Shown here: piece by piece, positions 53,791 to 64,000 of the stretch
Layout: the number at the start of each line of letters is the position of its first letter
How positions within the stretch are numbered: position 1 is the first letter of the stretch
Assembly: GCA_023213315.1 (NCBI GenBank)
Contig: JAKCPI010000460.1
Location: 1-64,000, forward strand
DNA: 64,000 bases
Source: Euborellia annulipes
Taxonomy: Eukaryota > Arthropoda > Insecta > Dermaptera > Anisolabididae
Direction: 5' to 3'
Made by a program: the position numbers and the translations under genes
Notes under the pieces: model-generated
Databases searched by the model: none
Told to the model about the DNA's origin: nothing
The model's input: the letters and a program-made list of their open reading frames with translations, nothing else

Positions 53791-55139
53791 CGACAAAATT
53801 TTTCATTCAGTGTAATTATATGAGGAATCTCTCAATTGAAAAAATCTTGCCTTAATTATATTTCTATCAAAAATTTTGTCAAATCCTTTAGTTTTTTAAT
53901 ATTAAAATATTGTAGCAAAGTGAAGGAAGAGGGGACTTAAGGATGTTTGGGAGATACAATCGGAGACAAAAGTACTAAAATTTAAGAATTCGTGAATAAT
54001 TACGTTATATTGTATACAATTAGTTAAAAAAATCTGGTGTGACTGGCGCACAGCACACAACTTTTTCTTACTCTTCGGTAAGAGAAAGTTGTGCACCGTG
54101 CTGGTCACACCAGATTTTTTGGGTCGAGATATATTTAGTTTCCCATAGCAACTTAGTTTCAAACTTGCATTTTAAATGTTGACTGCTTGAAATAAACTAT
54201 GGTTATTTTTCAAAATTTTAATCTCATGTTTGGACATTTTATACACAATAGAAAATCCTAAATAAATACAAAATTTCATAAGAATTGGAAAAAAAAATTT
54301 TAAATGCCTAAAAAGTTCCAAAGGGGACCCCCTTTTGAATCGAAATTAACATACAAATCCCTATAGGAAATTAACATTGGCCAAATGCGAGCATTAGGTG
54401 GAAAGAGAGAAGATAGTTTTGTGGAGAGAGAGAGAGAGAGAGAGAGAGATATGTTTTCTCCGAAACAATTAAAGACAGAAATAAAATAAAAATAAATGGG
54501 AATTTAAATAATAATTGATTTTTACTTTCTCTTACCCTATATATGAAATATATAGAGAGAAAGTATTGCGATCATGTCAAAAATTCGATGTCGAGATTTT
54601 GCTGGATATACATGTTTTGAGGTCCCCTGAGTCCAAAAAAAGTGGGTCCCGCAAATTGGTCTGTGCGTGCGTATGTCTGTGTGTGTGTGTGTGTGCGTGT
54701 GTGTGTGCGTGCGTATGTCTGTGTGTGGACAGATTTTTAGCATGAAGGAATTGAGCTACCGGATTGAAATTTTATATTTAACTTAGGTACCTTTGAAGAA
54801 TCTCAAAATAAGCTTTTGAACAAAATCGGTCAAAAAGTACTAGTACTTTACTGATGTACTTTTTTAGTTTTTTTCGATTTTCTCAAAATTCCCTCAAGGA
54901 TTTTTTTTTTAAATTCATAAATCAACTATTTTTTAGATGCTCTTTCAAATGTATATTCTCATTTTGCGGTTGAAATCTTCTGAAGACCACTTTACTCTTG
55001 TTCTTCATAGGAAAGATTGAAATGGTTGCCATGGTAACGGAATTTAAATCTTTTTCTTTTTATTAGATTAAAAATCAATTATTATTTAAATTTCCATTTA
55101 TTTTTATTTTATTTCTGTCTTTAATTGTTTCGGAGAAAA

Positions 55140-55172
<33 letters not shown>

Positions 55173-55176
<4 letters not shown>

Positions 55177-57555
55177 TCTAAATAAAATAATCTTAGAAAC
55201 ATTTAATAAACATGCACCCATCAAAACTTGGACGCCTAGACGAAAGCCAGTCCCCTGGATAACTGTAGAGATTAGGGATCTGATAAAGAGGCGGGATATG
55301 GCAAGAAGGTGGGCTCTAAGAAGCAAAGATCCCACGTTGTTCAGTCAGTTTAAGGATCTCAGGAATAAAGTGACCCAGATGATTAAAAAAAGTAAATCTA
55401 CTTATTTTGGAAAGCTACTGACCCAAAATAAAAATACTTCGGTCCTCTGGAGGCAAATATCAAATCTAGGATTGTCTAAATCTTCCAACACCTGTCCTCC
55501 TGACCTTGATATTAATGCGTTAAATCAGTTCTTTTCTTCTGGGAATGACAATACTCAATATAACCCAATAGAAATTAACAATTTAAGTGGACACCACTTT
55601 GATGAAAATAAATTTTATTTTCCACATCTGGATCCAAAACTGGTCCTTGAAGTGATTTTACGGCCAGGGTCGGAGGCAGTGGGAACTGATAGGATTTCGT
55701 TAAAATTAATTAAACTTTCATTGCCATGTATCCTCCCTGTCATAATACACATACTAGATGCTTCACTGCAGGAGTCTTGTTTTCCAGAATTATGGAAAAC
55801 AGCAATTATTAAGCCCCTTCCAAAAAGAAAAATCCTCAGGCTTTTTCTGATTATAGGCCAATATCATTGTTATGTGTTTTATCTAAAATATTAGAAAAAA
55901 TAGTTCACCATTATCTAACCTTATATTTAGCAGAACATAAACTCCTGGACCCCTGTCAGTCGGGTTACCGTAAGCATCATAGCACTCAGACTGCCTTGTT
56001 AAAAATTACAGATGATATTAACAAGGGCATAGACAATCGCAAAATCACAATTCTAGTCCTCTTTGACTTTTCCAAAGCGTTTGATCTTGTGGACCATAGT
56101 ATTTTGTTAAATAAACTCCAAAATTTTAATCTCTCTCGGGCGGTATTGAGGTGGATATCATCCTACTTGAGTGGAAGAAAACAAATCATAGAGAATGATA
56201 AAGGGGAAAGATCCGAATCAGTGAGAGTCACATCCGGGGTGGTCCAGGGGTCAGTCCTCGGACCTCTGTTATTTTCACTATTTGTATCTGATTTAAGAAA
56301 TGCTCTCAGCCATTGTCAATACCATTTTTTTGCTGATGACCTTCAGATATATATGTCATGTTCGCCCAGGGAAATAGAGCACGCAGTTAGGAAAATCAAC
56401 AATGACATAAATGCTATTTGTGATTGGTGTAAAATAAATAAATTGAAAATCAATGAAGGAAAAACAAAGGCAATTATATTCGGGACTGCTAAATTTATAA
56501 ATAGATTAGAAAACCCTCCACCTATAATTGTTAATGACAAAACAATTGGCTATGAAGAAAGTGTAAAGAGTTTAGGACTCATTTTGGATCAGAAACTAAA
56601 GTGGGGCGAGCAGGTCACTAGCATTTCCCAAAGAGTCTTCAAAAGTTTATATCAATTTAAAAAGATAGGGAATGATTTACCCCTAAAAGTTAAGAAACTC
56701 TTAATTAGTTCCTTAGTCCTGCCAATTTTTGATTACTGCAGTCTGGTCTATTATGGCTTGTCTAAGGAACAGAATACAAGGCTGGACAGGGCACTGAACG
56801 CCTGTGTGAGATTTGTTTTTGGAGCAAGAATGGATGAGCGCGTGACTCCTTATTATCAAAAATTAGACTGGTTAAGAGTCAATAAAAGGAGAGAGTTTAC
56901 CATGGGGTCATTCCTCTTCAGCCTCTTTAAAACGAGGGAACCTAAATATTTAAACAGCTTGTTCTGCCCTATCTCCTCGGTTCGGTCACGAGAGTTACGC
57001 GAGCGATCTTCGGATCTTGCGGTTCCTGCACACAGGACGCAATATTTTGCTGATTCCTTCCAGATAGCTGGTGCCAAACTGTGGAACGGAATACCGCGGG
57101 TTATTCGATTGTCGCGGAGTTTGGGGGGGGTTCAGGGCGAAGTTTCGGAGCCACCTGATGGGCGAGCGGGGTCAGAGTTGAGGAGAGGTTAGCTAGATGG
57201 GAGGGGAGAGAGAAAAAAAGAGGAAAAAAAAAAAAAAAAAAAGGACAAAAGATTGCATTGTCAGCTTTGCGGGTGAGATGATTGTTTGCGGGTAGTAAGG
57301 CTATGTAACTATTGTTTAGCTTTTTTTTAATGTTATTTTTATTGTTAACTGATTGTTTGGTTTTATTTTTTTTTTAAGTGAAATTTTGTCTCTTGACTTA
57401 TTTTTAATTTTGAGTGTTGCAATTATTTATATACTGTAATTTATAATTATTTGGATTTGTAAGAGAAGAGCAAGTGTACAAAAATTGTATTTTCAAGCAA
57501 ATGCTCAAAGAGTCGGACAGACTCAGAGCACATTAATAAATATATTCATTCATTC
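55173..57555 (+). mobile_element. LINE-4: CR1/L2-like element in a CT microsatellite
   Basis: 5'-truncated before the RT, it covers linker, RT, C-terminal region, 3' region and tail. The 3' end has hairpin GCTC..GAGTC/GACTC..GAGC at 57503-57529, then TTAATAAATAT and ATTC repeats. CT repeats flank both sides (55142-55172 and 57556-57573), so insertion took place inside the microsatellite. It shares RT wording and 3' hairpin with LINE-2, making it the same family. Confidence 0.88.
55175..57190 (+). pseudogene. LINE-4 reverse transcriptase, one frameshift
   Basis: The frame is open from the truncation point (55175) to 55894; the ATG at 55298 is internal. One base change near 55825 shifts to the frame 55867-57192 (441 codons). 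Before it: HAPIKTWTPRRKPVPWIT, SEAVGTDRISLKLIKLS. After it: LVLFDFSKAFDLVDHS (catalytic D67), GVVQGSVLGPLLF (proline of the usual GVPQG replaced by V), HFFADDLQIY (DD 157-158), FDYCSLVYYGLS, and near the end FQIAGAKLWNGIPRVIR. Only one frameshift is seen, so this is a young copy. RT would copy the element RNA on the target site. Confidence 0.9.
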
Positions 57556-57573
57556 TCTCTCTCTCTCTCTCTC

Positions 57574-57873
57574 ACTCACTCTTTATTTCAATTTCATTTT
57601 CCTTCTTATTATTTATTTACTTGTTTATTTATTCATCTATTTAATTTTATTTTGCTATTAATCTTGGGTTTTATAATATACTATTTTTTTTTTTTTTTAT
57701 TTATTATGAATGTAACAACTTTTCTTTTTTTTTTTTTTATTAAATTTATTATGAATGTTAGAACTAATGTAACTCTCGAAAAGGGAGGAGGACATCGCAA
57801 ACTACTGTACTGTTTAAAGATGCTCTAAGAGTGACAAACTCAGCGCAAATAAATACTTATTTCATTCATTCAT
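57574..57873 (+). mobile_element. LINE-5: 3' tail only, beside LINE-4
   Basis: No coding part is left. The end has hairpin GCTCTAAGAGT-GACAA-ACTCAGCGC (57822-57846), then AAATAAATAC and ATTC repeats, nearly the layout of LINE-4 and LINE-2. It follows the CT tract that bounds LINE-4, and a short TCACT may be its duplication. A second hit of the same family at almost the same spot. Confidence 0.7.
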
Positions 57874-58777
57874 TCACTTGCAAACATTATCGCCTGTCTC
57901 TCCGCCTTCTCTCATAGGCCTAATGTTAATTTCCTATAGGGATTTGTATGTTAATTTCGATTCAAAAGGGGGTCCCCTTTGGAACTTTTTAAGCATTTAA
58001 TTTTTTTTTTCCAATTCTTATGACATTTTGTATTCATTTACGATTCTATATTGTGTATAAAATGTCCAAATATGAGATTAAAATTTTGAAAAATAACCAT
58101 AGTTTATTTGAAGCAATCAACATTTAAAATGCAAGTTTGAAACTAAGGTGCTATCGGAAACTAAATATATCTCGACACAAAAAATCTGGTGTGACCAGCA
58201 CAGTGCGCAACTTTCTCTTACCGAAGGGTAAGAGAAAGTTGTGTGCTGTGCGCCAGTCACACCAGATTTTTAATCTAATAAAAAGAAAAAGATTTAAATT
58301 CCGTTACCATGGCAACCATTTCTTCTATCTTTCCTATGAAGCACAAGAGTAAAGTGGGCTTCAAACAATTTTGAGGGCAAAACGAGAATATACATTTGAA
58401 AGAGCATCTAAAACATAATTGATTTTTGAATTTTAATCAAAATCGTTAGAGCGAATTTTGAGAAAATCGAAAAAAACTGAAAAAGTACTTCAGTAAAGTA
58501 CTAGTACTTTTTGGCCGATTTTGTTCAAAAGCTTATTTTCTCGGTCCCGGGGGATGTTTAACTTAAATATAAAATTTCAGCCTCATAGCTCAATTCCTTC
58601 ATGCTTAAAATTGAACACACACACACAGACAGACAGACCATGTCGCGAAAACCACTTTTTTGAATTCAGGGGACCTCAAAACGTGAAGATCCATCAAAAT
58701 CTCGACATCGAATTTTTGACATGAATCCAATACTTTCTCTCTCTATATATTAACATATATCTAGAGGTAAGAGAAAG

Positions 58778-59490
58778 TAAAAATAGTAACAGAATAAAAG
58801 AAATTCATAACGCTTATTAGGAAATCGAAAATTTTCAAAAAAATTTCCATTAAAATAAGAAAAATAGAATAAAATGAAAAAATTTTGACAATCTTTTGGC
58901 AGTGATTGTACCACGATTTAAACTTCTGAACACAAAAATATTTAATTTTAATCTTTATAAATTAAGATTATGACAATTTTTTAATTCACTCAAATAAAAA
59001 TTAAAACTATGGAAAAGCATTTATTTAAGAAAATTATGGATAAAAAAATGATTAAATATTAATAATTCGTTGTTGTAAAATAGACTGAAAACGTGACCAC
59101 ACTGTTTAATTCATACGTTGGCAGCTTGAGTTAATCTTTCTCTCAAATGAATTATGAAATAAATTTTATAAAAATAATTTTAATAAATTATTTGAAATAT
59201 TCTATCCTTATTCGCTTAATCTCTTTTTATGTGACCAAATGTACTATTACCTACACAGAGCCGGAACTAGGAGAGGACCAAAGAAAAAAGTGGAGGGGGT
59301 ATTGACCAGCTCAGTCTGAATTGAGAGTGTATGCGAGATGCCAATCAAATAAATATTATTTGGAATTAAGAAAAACAATAAAATTTAAATTTTTCCTAAT
59401 TTTTTAAACATATTGTTTATCGACAGGGGCGCCGGAACGAATTTGAATCAGGGGGGGGCAACCTCTTCCTATATGGAGATGATATGATTG
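58778..59490. other. Non-coding stretch with lone hAT-like ends
   Basis: AT-rich, no gene. CAGAGCCGGAACTAGG at about 59258 and CAGGGGCGCCGGAACG at about 59426 look like hAT terminal repeats without partners in view. The second could be the 3' end of the hAT element whose transposase is at 61773-63625. Confidence 0.4.
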
Positions 59491-59629
59491 CCCTCGGGGC
59501 TTGGTGTAGGGGTTAGAGTGCTAACCTCGTATACCGAACGTCGCGGGTTCGGACCCCAGGCAGTCCGATGATTTTATTTAAGGCATTTGGATACCAAATG
59601 GCTTAAATAAGAATGCCTGGACCCCAAAT
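59491..59629 (+). repeat. tRNA-derived SINE, copy 4, 3' truncated
   Basis: A box TGGTGTAGGGGTTAGAG and B box GGTTCGGACCCC are well preserved, with the body up to GCCTGGACCCCAAATC. The 3' part and A tail are missing, which is unusual for SINEs and suggests later deletion or early ending of the copy. Confidence 0.85.
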
Positions 59630-60415
59630 CAAGAGTCGCGGGAGCGACTCGTCGCCGAGCATGTGAAAAGCAAAAGAAAGCAAAGAAACTCTTAATACTA
59701 CCATTTAGTTGATATTGCAATAGATGTCAATGGCCCATTGCATTTAGATGGACGAGTCGTCCCTAGACTATATTATCAAGAATGATTTTAAATCCTTAAT
59801 AAAAGATAGGGACGTGAAAAAATTTTTTTGAGAAACTTTTCTCTTTCTGGGCGAATATCTCAAAATGTTTTTAAGATATCGGAGCCAAATTTTTTTTATA
59901 TTAAACTAGAATAAATAAGGATTATTTTGAGCACGAATTCAAAAAAAAATTCCAGTCCCAAAAAGAATGGCAGAGGCTCAAAGTTGAGATTTTGCCGATT
60001 TCGGAAGGTCAAAAGTTAGTCTCTTATTTTTCCTTTTTTTTTTTTTTTTTTTTCTTTTTTTCTTTTTTTTTTTTCATTCTTTTCTTCAATTTTCAAATTT
60101 TTAGACAAAGCTACAGGTTTCCCTGCTGGACCGATTAGGATGAAATTTAAAATACAAATAGATACTATCAAAAACCCGATACCTTTGATATAAAATTTCA
60201 TTTTGGATCAAAAGTGACTTTTTGAGAGGTATTCAAAATTTCAAATTTGTCCTATCTTTAACGTGGCGAAAAGACAATTCTAACTATTTTGCTCCCTGAT
60301 GACGTCATCTAGGAACATATATATTATTATTAGTAATTTTCATCCCTAATGGAACAAAAAATTTTTAGGATAGATCCATTCAGATAGAAATAGATTAACG
60401 TGATAAGAAGGAGTG
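59630..60415. other. Non-coding stretch
   Basis: No gene recognised. T-runs lie around 60030-60075. Just before the tandem array the sequence is unique as far as this window shows. Confidence 0.4.
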
Positions 60416-61110
60416 CTACCAACATAACAAAAATAAAAAAGCTAAAATTTTATAAAATTTGGTGAAATCCTATGTTTATCGTTTCGAATGAATACCAAAC
60501 GAAGTATTTACAATCTACCAACATAACAAAAATAAAAAAACCTAAAATTTTATAAAATTTGGTGAAATCCTATGTTTATCGTTTCGAATGAATACCAAAC
60601 GAAGTATTTACATTCTACCAACATAACAAAAATAAAAAACCTAAAATTTTATAAAATTTGGTGAAATCCTATGTTTATCGTTTCGAATGGATACCAAACG
60701 ATGTATTTACATTCTACCAACATAACAAAAATAAAAACCTAAAATTTTATAAAATTTGGTAAAATCCTATGTTTATCGTTTCGAATGGATACCAAACGAT
60801 GTATTTACATTCTACCAACATAACAAAAATAAAAAACGTAAAATTTTATAAAATTTGGTGAAATCCTATGTTTATCGTTTCGAATGGATACCAAACGATG
60901 TATTTACATTCTACCAACATAACAAAAATAAAAAAAGTAAAATTTTATAAAATTTGGTGAAATCCTATGTTTATCGTTTTGAATGAATACCAAACGAAGT
61001 ATTTACAATCTACCAACATAACAAAAATAAAAATCCTAAAATTTTATAAAATTTGGTGAAATCCTATGTTTATCGTTTCGAATGGATACCAAACGATGTA
61101 TTTAATTTTT
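60416..61110. repeat. Tandem array, ~99-bp unit, seven copies
   Basis: CTACCAACATAAC (first copy CTACCAACATAACAAA) begins at 60416, 60515, 60615, 60714, 60812, 60911 and 61010. The unit is 98-100 bp and contains CCTATGTTTATCGTTTCGAA and ATACCAAACGA. Units differ mainly by GAATGAATACC versus GAATGGATACC and by A-run length. Non-coding. Confidence 0.93.
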
Positions 61111-61220
61111 ACTGTTTGGAATGCATATTAAAAGATCTATTCATGGGATAACTTAATATTTAATAAACAAAAATTAATAAATAATATTTTCATGTAATAT
61201 TTCACAAAAAGAAGTGAAAT

Positions 61221-61499
61221 CTCAGCCAAAAACATCGGAGATGCAAAAAGGGGCGCCTCGCATTATTTTTGCCTAGCGTCGAGGTGAAATCAAAAAAATG
61301 CGCCTCGCTTTTCTGATTTATATAAAAGCGAGGATATATGAAACAAATAAAATTCTGTAGGGGTTTTATTTAAGTGAAAATATTTCCTCGCTTTTATATA
61401 AATCAGAAAAGCGAGGCGCATTTTTTTGATTTCACCTCGACGCTAGGCAAAAATAATGCGAGGCGCCCCTTTTGCATCTCCGATGTTTTTGGCTGAGAT
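61221..61499. repeat. Long palindrome, arms ~113 bp
   Basis: The left arm 61221-61333 and right arm 61385-61499 are exact or nearly exact inverted copies, starting TCTCAGCCAAAAACATCGGA and including GGGGCGCCTCGC and AAAGCGAGG. The spacer is about 50 bp. It could form a long hairpin RNA or a cruciform. Likely a foldback MITE; no duplication was identified with certainty. Confidence 0.9.
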
Positions 61500-61510
61500 A
61501 ATATATATTC

Positions 61511-61624
61511 ATAACTGTTATCGTCAAAGTCTTAAATGGCCTAAGCCGAAAAGACTGTATGAATGTGTGGGTGCATGTGAGTGTGAATGAGAAAAAAGTG
61601 TGAATGTTAAAAAAAAAAAAAAAG
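61511..61624 (+). repeat. tRNA-derived SINE, copy 5, 5' truncated
   Basis: Only the 3' part is present: AACTGTTATCGTCAAAGTC, AATGGCCTAAGCCGAAAAG, GAGAAAAAAGTGTGAATG and an A tail. It follows the palindrome directly. Confidence 0.8.
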
Positions 61625-61772
61625 TGATGTGATTGAAAGGGAAAGAATATAAAAAAAAAAGGTTTAATAAGAGTAATAATAATTAAAAAGAAACATTTGC
61701 TTGAATACAATTTTTATTTATATAAATATATATATATATATCAATAATAATATTATTTATAAATCATGGAAA

Positions 61773-63625
61773 TTATTTTTTAATTTTGCCAAAATGTTGA
61801 ATTCTAAAGTCATTACTATTTATAAATGTAGCCATGATATTTTGGATATCTATTTCATCTACGATTTCTGGATATGTATTTATTATGCATACATGATTTA
61901 ATCGTTCTTGCGTCATTGTTGAGCGAAGATATGTTTTTATTCTTCTTAACATAGAAAATGAGCGCTCAGCGGTTGCTGATGTGGCCGGGATCACTAAAAG
62001 TAGTTTTAGAATATTTCTCAGGTTAGGAAATAATTTTTTTGATTCTTGATTAAGATTTTTGTATTTTATTACAAAATCATTCAAGCATTTAGCTTGAGGA
62101 ATTAATTCCCTAAAGAAATCAAATTCTCTTTTGACCTTTTCTTCTACAAACTCATATTCTTTTAAAATATCTATAACAGATTGGTCCCAAAAACGGGTTT
62201 CTAAAATAACAATTTTTTCGATTTGTAGATATTTTAAAAACCCCGGTTGGGAGAATCTTAATTCAATCTCGTTGATTATCCCATCAATAACTTCATAGAA
62301 AGTTTTTCTAAAATATTCTTCTATTGACGTGAACTTGTGTTCAGACTCGTTAGGTTTATATAGAAATTTTTTAGGAATCTCTCGCTTTCTCGGTAACGAG
62401 GGCTCCTCAAGATTCATTTCTTTTATTTTTTTCTTTACATCCTTCCACATTTCATTAAAAAATTGTTCTGAGCGTTTTTTTTTTAAAGATTCTAAAACTA
62501 ACTCAACAGCTTCCTTTGCCCCAGCTACAGTTTGCGTTTCACTTTGAAGAACATTGCTCAATTGATCAGTTAAAGAAAACATTAGATAACTAAGTCTAAT
62601 TCCAAAGTATATAGAACCCTTTGATAATTGATCATAAAGTCCCCTGGCTTTGGACCCTATATCATCATTACAAGATGCTAATGAAAATAGAAAGTCCAAA
62701 ACAGCAGGGTAAGTATTGATAACCCCTGACAATGAAGTATGTCTGATGGTCCAACGGGTTGGGCATAATGGCCGAGGGCCAGTTTTCTCTATTCCATGAG
62801 CCTTAGCAATCTCATGAAAATTATGTGATCGTTTTGGTGATTCTTTGACAATAACTCCTATGTCGTTTACCCATTGAAGGCAATCACGTATTAAAGGAAT
62901 TCTTTTTGAAGAATCCTGCACAGCCAAATTTAGAGAATGAGCTGAACAATGAATAAATAAAGCCATTGGTTGATCTGCCAACACTCTTGATTTGACACCG
63001 TTTTTTATTCCGGTCATATTTGATCCTCCGTCATAGCATTGTCCTCGCAAGAGATCCATACTTAAATCAAAACGAATAAGCATGTCTTTTATAATATTAT
63101 ACAATGATTCCCCAGTCATAGAGTGAGTGTCATAGAGACCAAGAAAAAACTCATCAATTTCAAGAGTATCTTCATCTACAGATCTGATCGATATAGGAAC
63201 TTGTTCTTTTCCCTGTACATCATTGGTTTCATCAACAATGAGAGAATATTCTCCTCTTTTTTTTATTATTTTAATAATTTTACGCAAAATATCATGGGAA
63301 ATAATTCTCAATATTTCATTCTGAATATCTGAAGAATTATATGATTTTTTGTGTTTTAAAAATAATTTTAATTCTGGAATGTCATTTTCCCTGAGACGTA
63401 ATAATTGAATGAAATTTCCTTCATTAATATCATGTGCTCTAAATGCAATTCCCTGACGAGCTAAATATAATGCTGAGGTTATTATTGTTTTTAGAGCGAT
63501 TTGATTTTGTATTTGAACAGATAATGTTTGTTCAGATAATAAGGAAATAATTGGAGTATTTTTCTTCAGTGCTTCTAATTTTATAAATGATTCTTTGTGA
63601 AAAGCAGATTTTTCGTGACTTTTTA
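61773..63625 (-). CDS. hAT transposase, ZMYM1/DUF4371 type, 5' part missing
   Basis: Open in one frame for about 617 codons; the first internal ATG (63311) is not the real start, since similarity continues upstream (HEKSAFHKESFIKLE). Counting from that ATG, landmarks are LIVDETND (first catalytic D27), CYDGGSNMTG (D94), HCSAHSLNLAV (the CxxH pair 122-125), CPTRW (183-187) and the C-terminal dimerisation region TSATAERSFSMLRRIKTYLR (444-463). Such proteins cut and paste hAT elements and make 8-bp duplications. The frame ends at the insertion at 63626, so the N-terminal zinc finger lies outside the window. No stop or frameshift is seen: a young copy, or a gene kept by selection. Confidence 0.9.
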
Positions 63626-64000
63626 CTTTCTCTTACCTATGTATATATGTAATATATATAGAGAGAGAAAGTATTGGATTCATGTCAAAAATTCGATGTC
63701 GAGATTTTGATGGATCTTCACGTTTTGAGGTCCCCTGAATCCAAAAAAGTGGTTTTCGCGACATGGTCTGTCTGTGGGTGGGTGGGTGGGTGGGTGGGTG
63801 GGTGTGTGGGTGGGTGTGTCTGTGTTCACTTTTAAGCATGAAGGAATTGAGCTACGAGGCTGAAATTTTATATTTAAGTTAAACACCCTCCGGGACCGGA
63901 AAAATAAGCTTTTAATCAAAATCGGCCAAAGAGTACTAGTACTTTACTGATGTACTTTTTCAGTTTTTTTCGATTTTCTCAAAATTCGCTCTAACGATTT
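63626..64000. mobile_element. CTTTCTCTTACC family copy cutting the transposase
   Basis: It starts CTTTCTCTTACCTATG after TA, continues with GATGTCGAGATTTTGATGGA, a GGGT microsatellite (63774-63822) and GTACTAGTACTTTACTGATG, and leaves the window. It replaces the coding sequence of the hAT transposase exactly at a TA. Confidence 0.8.

Larger units (their letters stand above)
54525..58270. mobile_element. Half-length family copy inserted in its own family
   Basis: It begins CTTTCTCTTACCC after TA and ends with the hairpin CACACCAGATTTT before TA. Its own sequence is 54525-55172 and 57874-58270, the break being in the CT microsatellite. TG and TGCG microsatellites lie around 54660-54725. Confidence 0.65.
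54026..58777. mobile_element. CTTTCTCTTACC family copy with nested half copy
   Basis: The outer copy starts with the small hairpin at 54026, runs to GATTTTTA at 54524, and resumes with AATCTAATAAAAAG at 58271, ending in GGTAAGAGAAAG at 58777 with TA outside. In uninterrupted copies these two borders are adjacent. The interrupting piece 54525-58270 is a half-length copy of the same family, itself broken in its CT microsatellite by two LINE insertions. Confidence 0.7.

Overview
The window looks like nuclear DNA of an animal, probably an arthropod-like invertebrate. It is AT-rich, has no operons or dense genes, and is built almost entirely from interspersed repeats: Ty3/Gypsy LTR retrotransposon pieces, several non-LTR (LINE) families, tRNA-derived SINEs, many non-autonomous DNA transposons, a Helitron-like element, foldback elements, tandem arrays and microsatellites. 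I see no convincing host gene. The species cannot be fixed from the sequence alone.

0-12 kb holds foldback repeats, SINE and MITE copies, hammerhead-like motifs of the kind known from Penelope-like elements, and a ~169-bp tandem array. 12.3-28 kb is the most informative block. One minus-strand Ty3/Gypsy element (PBS, gag, protease, RT, RNase H, integrase start) has been blown apart by at least four separate insertions, several of which contain further insertions. The largest is a Jockey/CR1-like LINE at 21404-27651. It is flanked by a 5-bp target duplication and itself carries an LTR-retrotransposon fragment and two more LINE fragments.

28-31 kb is a repeat split by a 1.5-kb foldback, at whose centre a mariner/Tc1-like catalytic motif survives. 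31.7-37.7 kb is a stack of hAT-type MITEs, most with clear 8-bp target duplications, nested inside one another. 38-44 kb has copies of a repeat family ending in CTTTCTCTTACC, an insertion of a SINE with a 13-bp duplication, and pogo-like ends. 44.4-46.7 kb fits a non-autonomous Helitron (TC start, hairpin plus CTAG end, A/T insertion site) containing five GC hairpins and an array of G-tracts. 47-53 kb holds a LINE relic, more hAT MITEs and Helitron-like pieces.

54-58.8 kb is a repeat inside a repeat, interrupted in its CT microsatellite by a LINE with a nearly complete RT region and a second LINE tail. 59-64 kb has a 99-bp tandem array, a long palindrome, SINEs, and the best preserved coding sequence in the window: a hAT transposase of the ZMYM/DUF4371 type (61773-63625, minus). 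It is open over its whole visible length and cut at its 5' side by another repeat.

The 'genes' do not form a pathway. They are mobile-element proteins. Their interest lies in the insertion order that the target duplications record, in shared 3' hairpins on the LINEs, in the ribozyme-like motifs, and in one hAT source that may still be intact.
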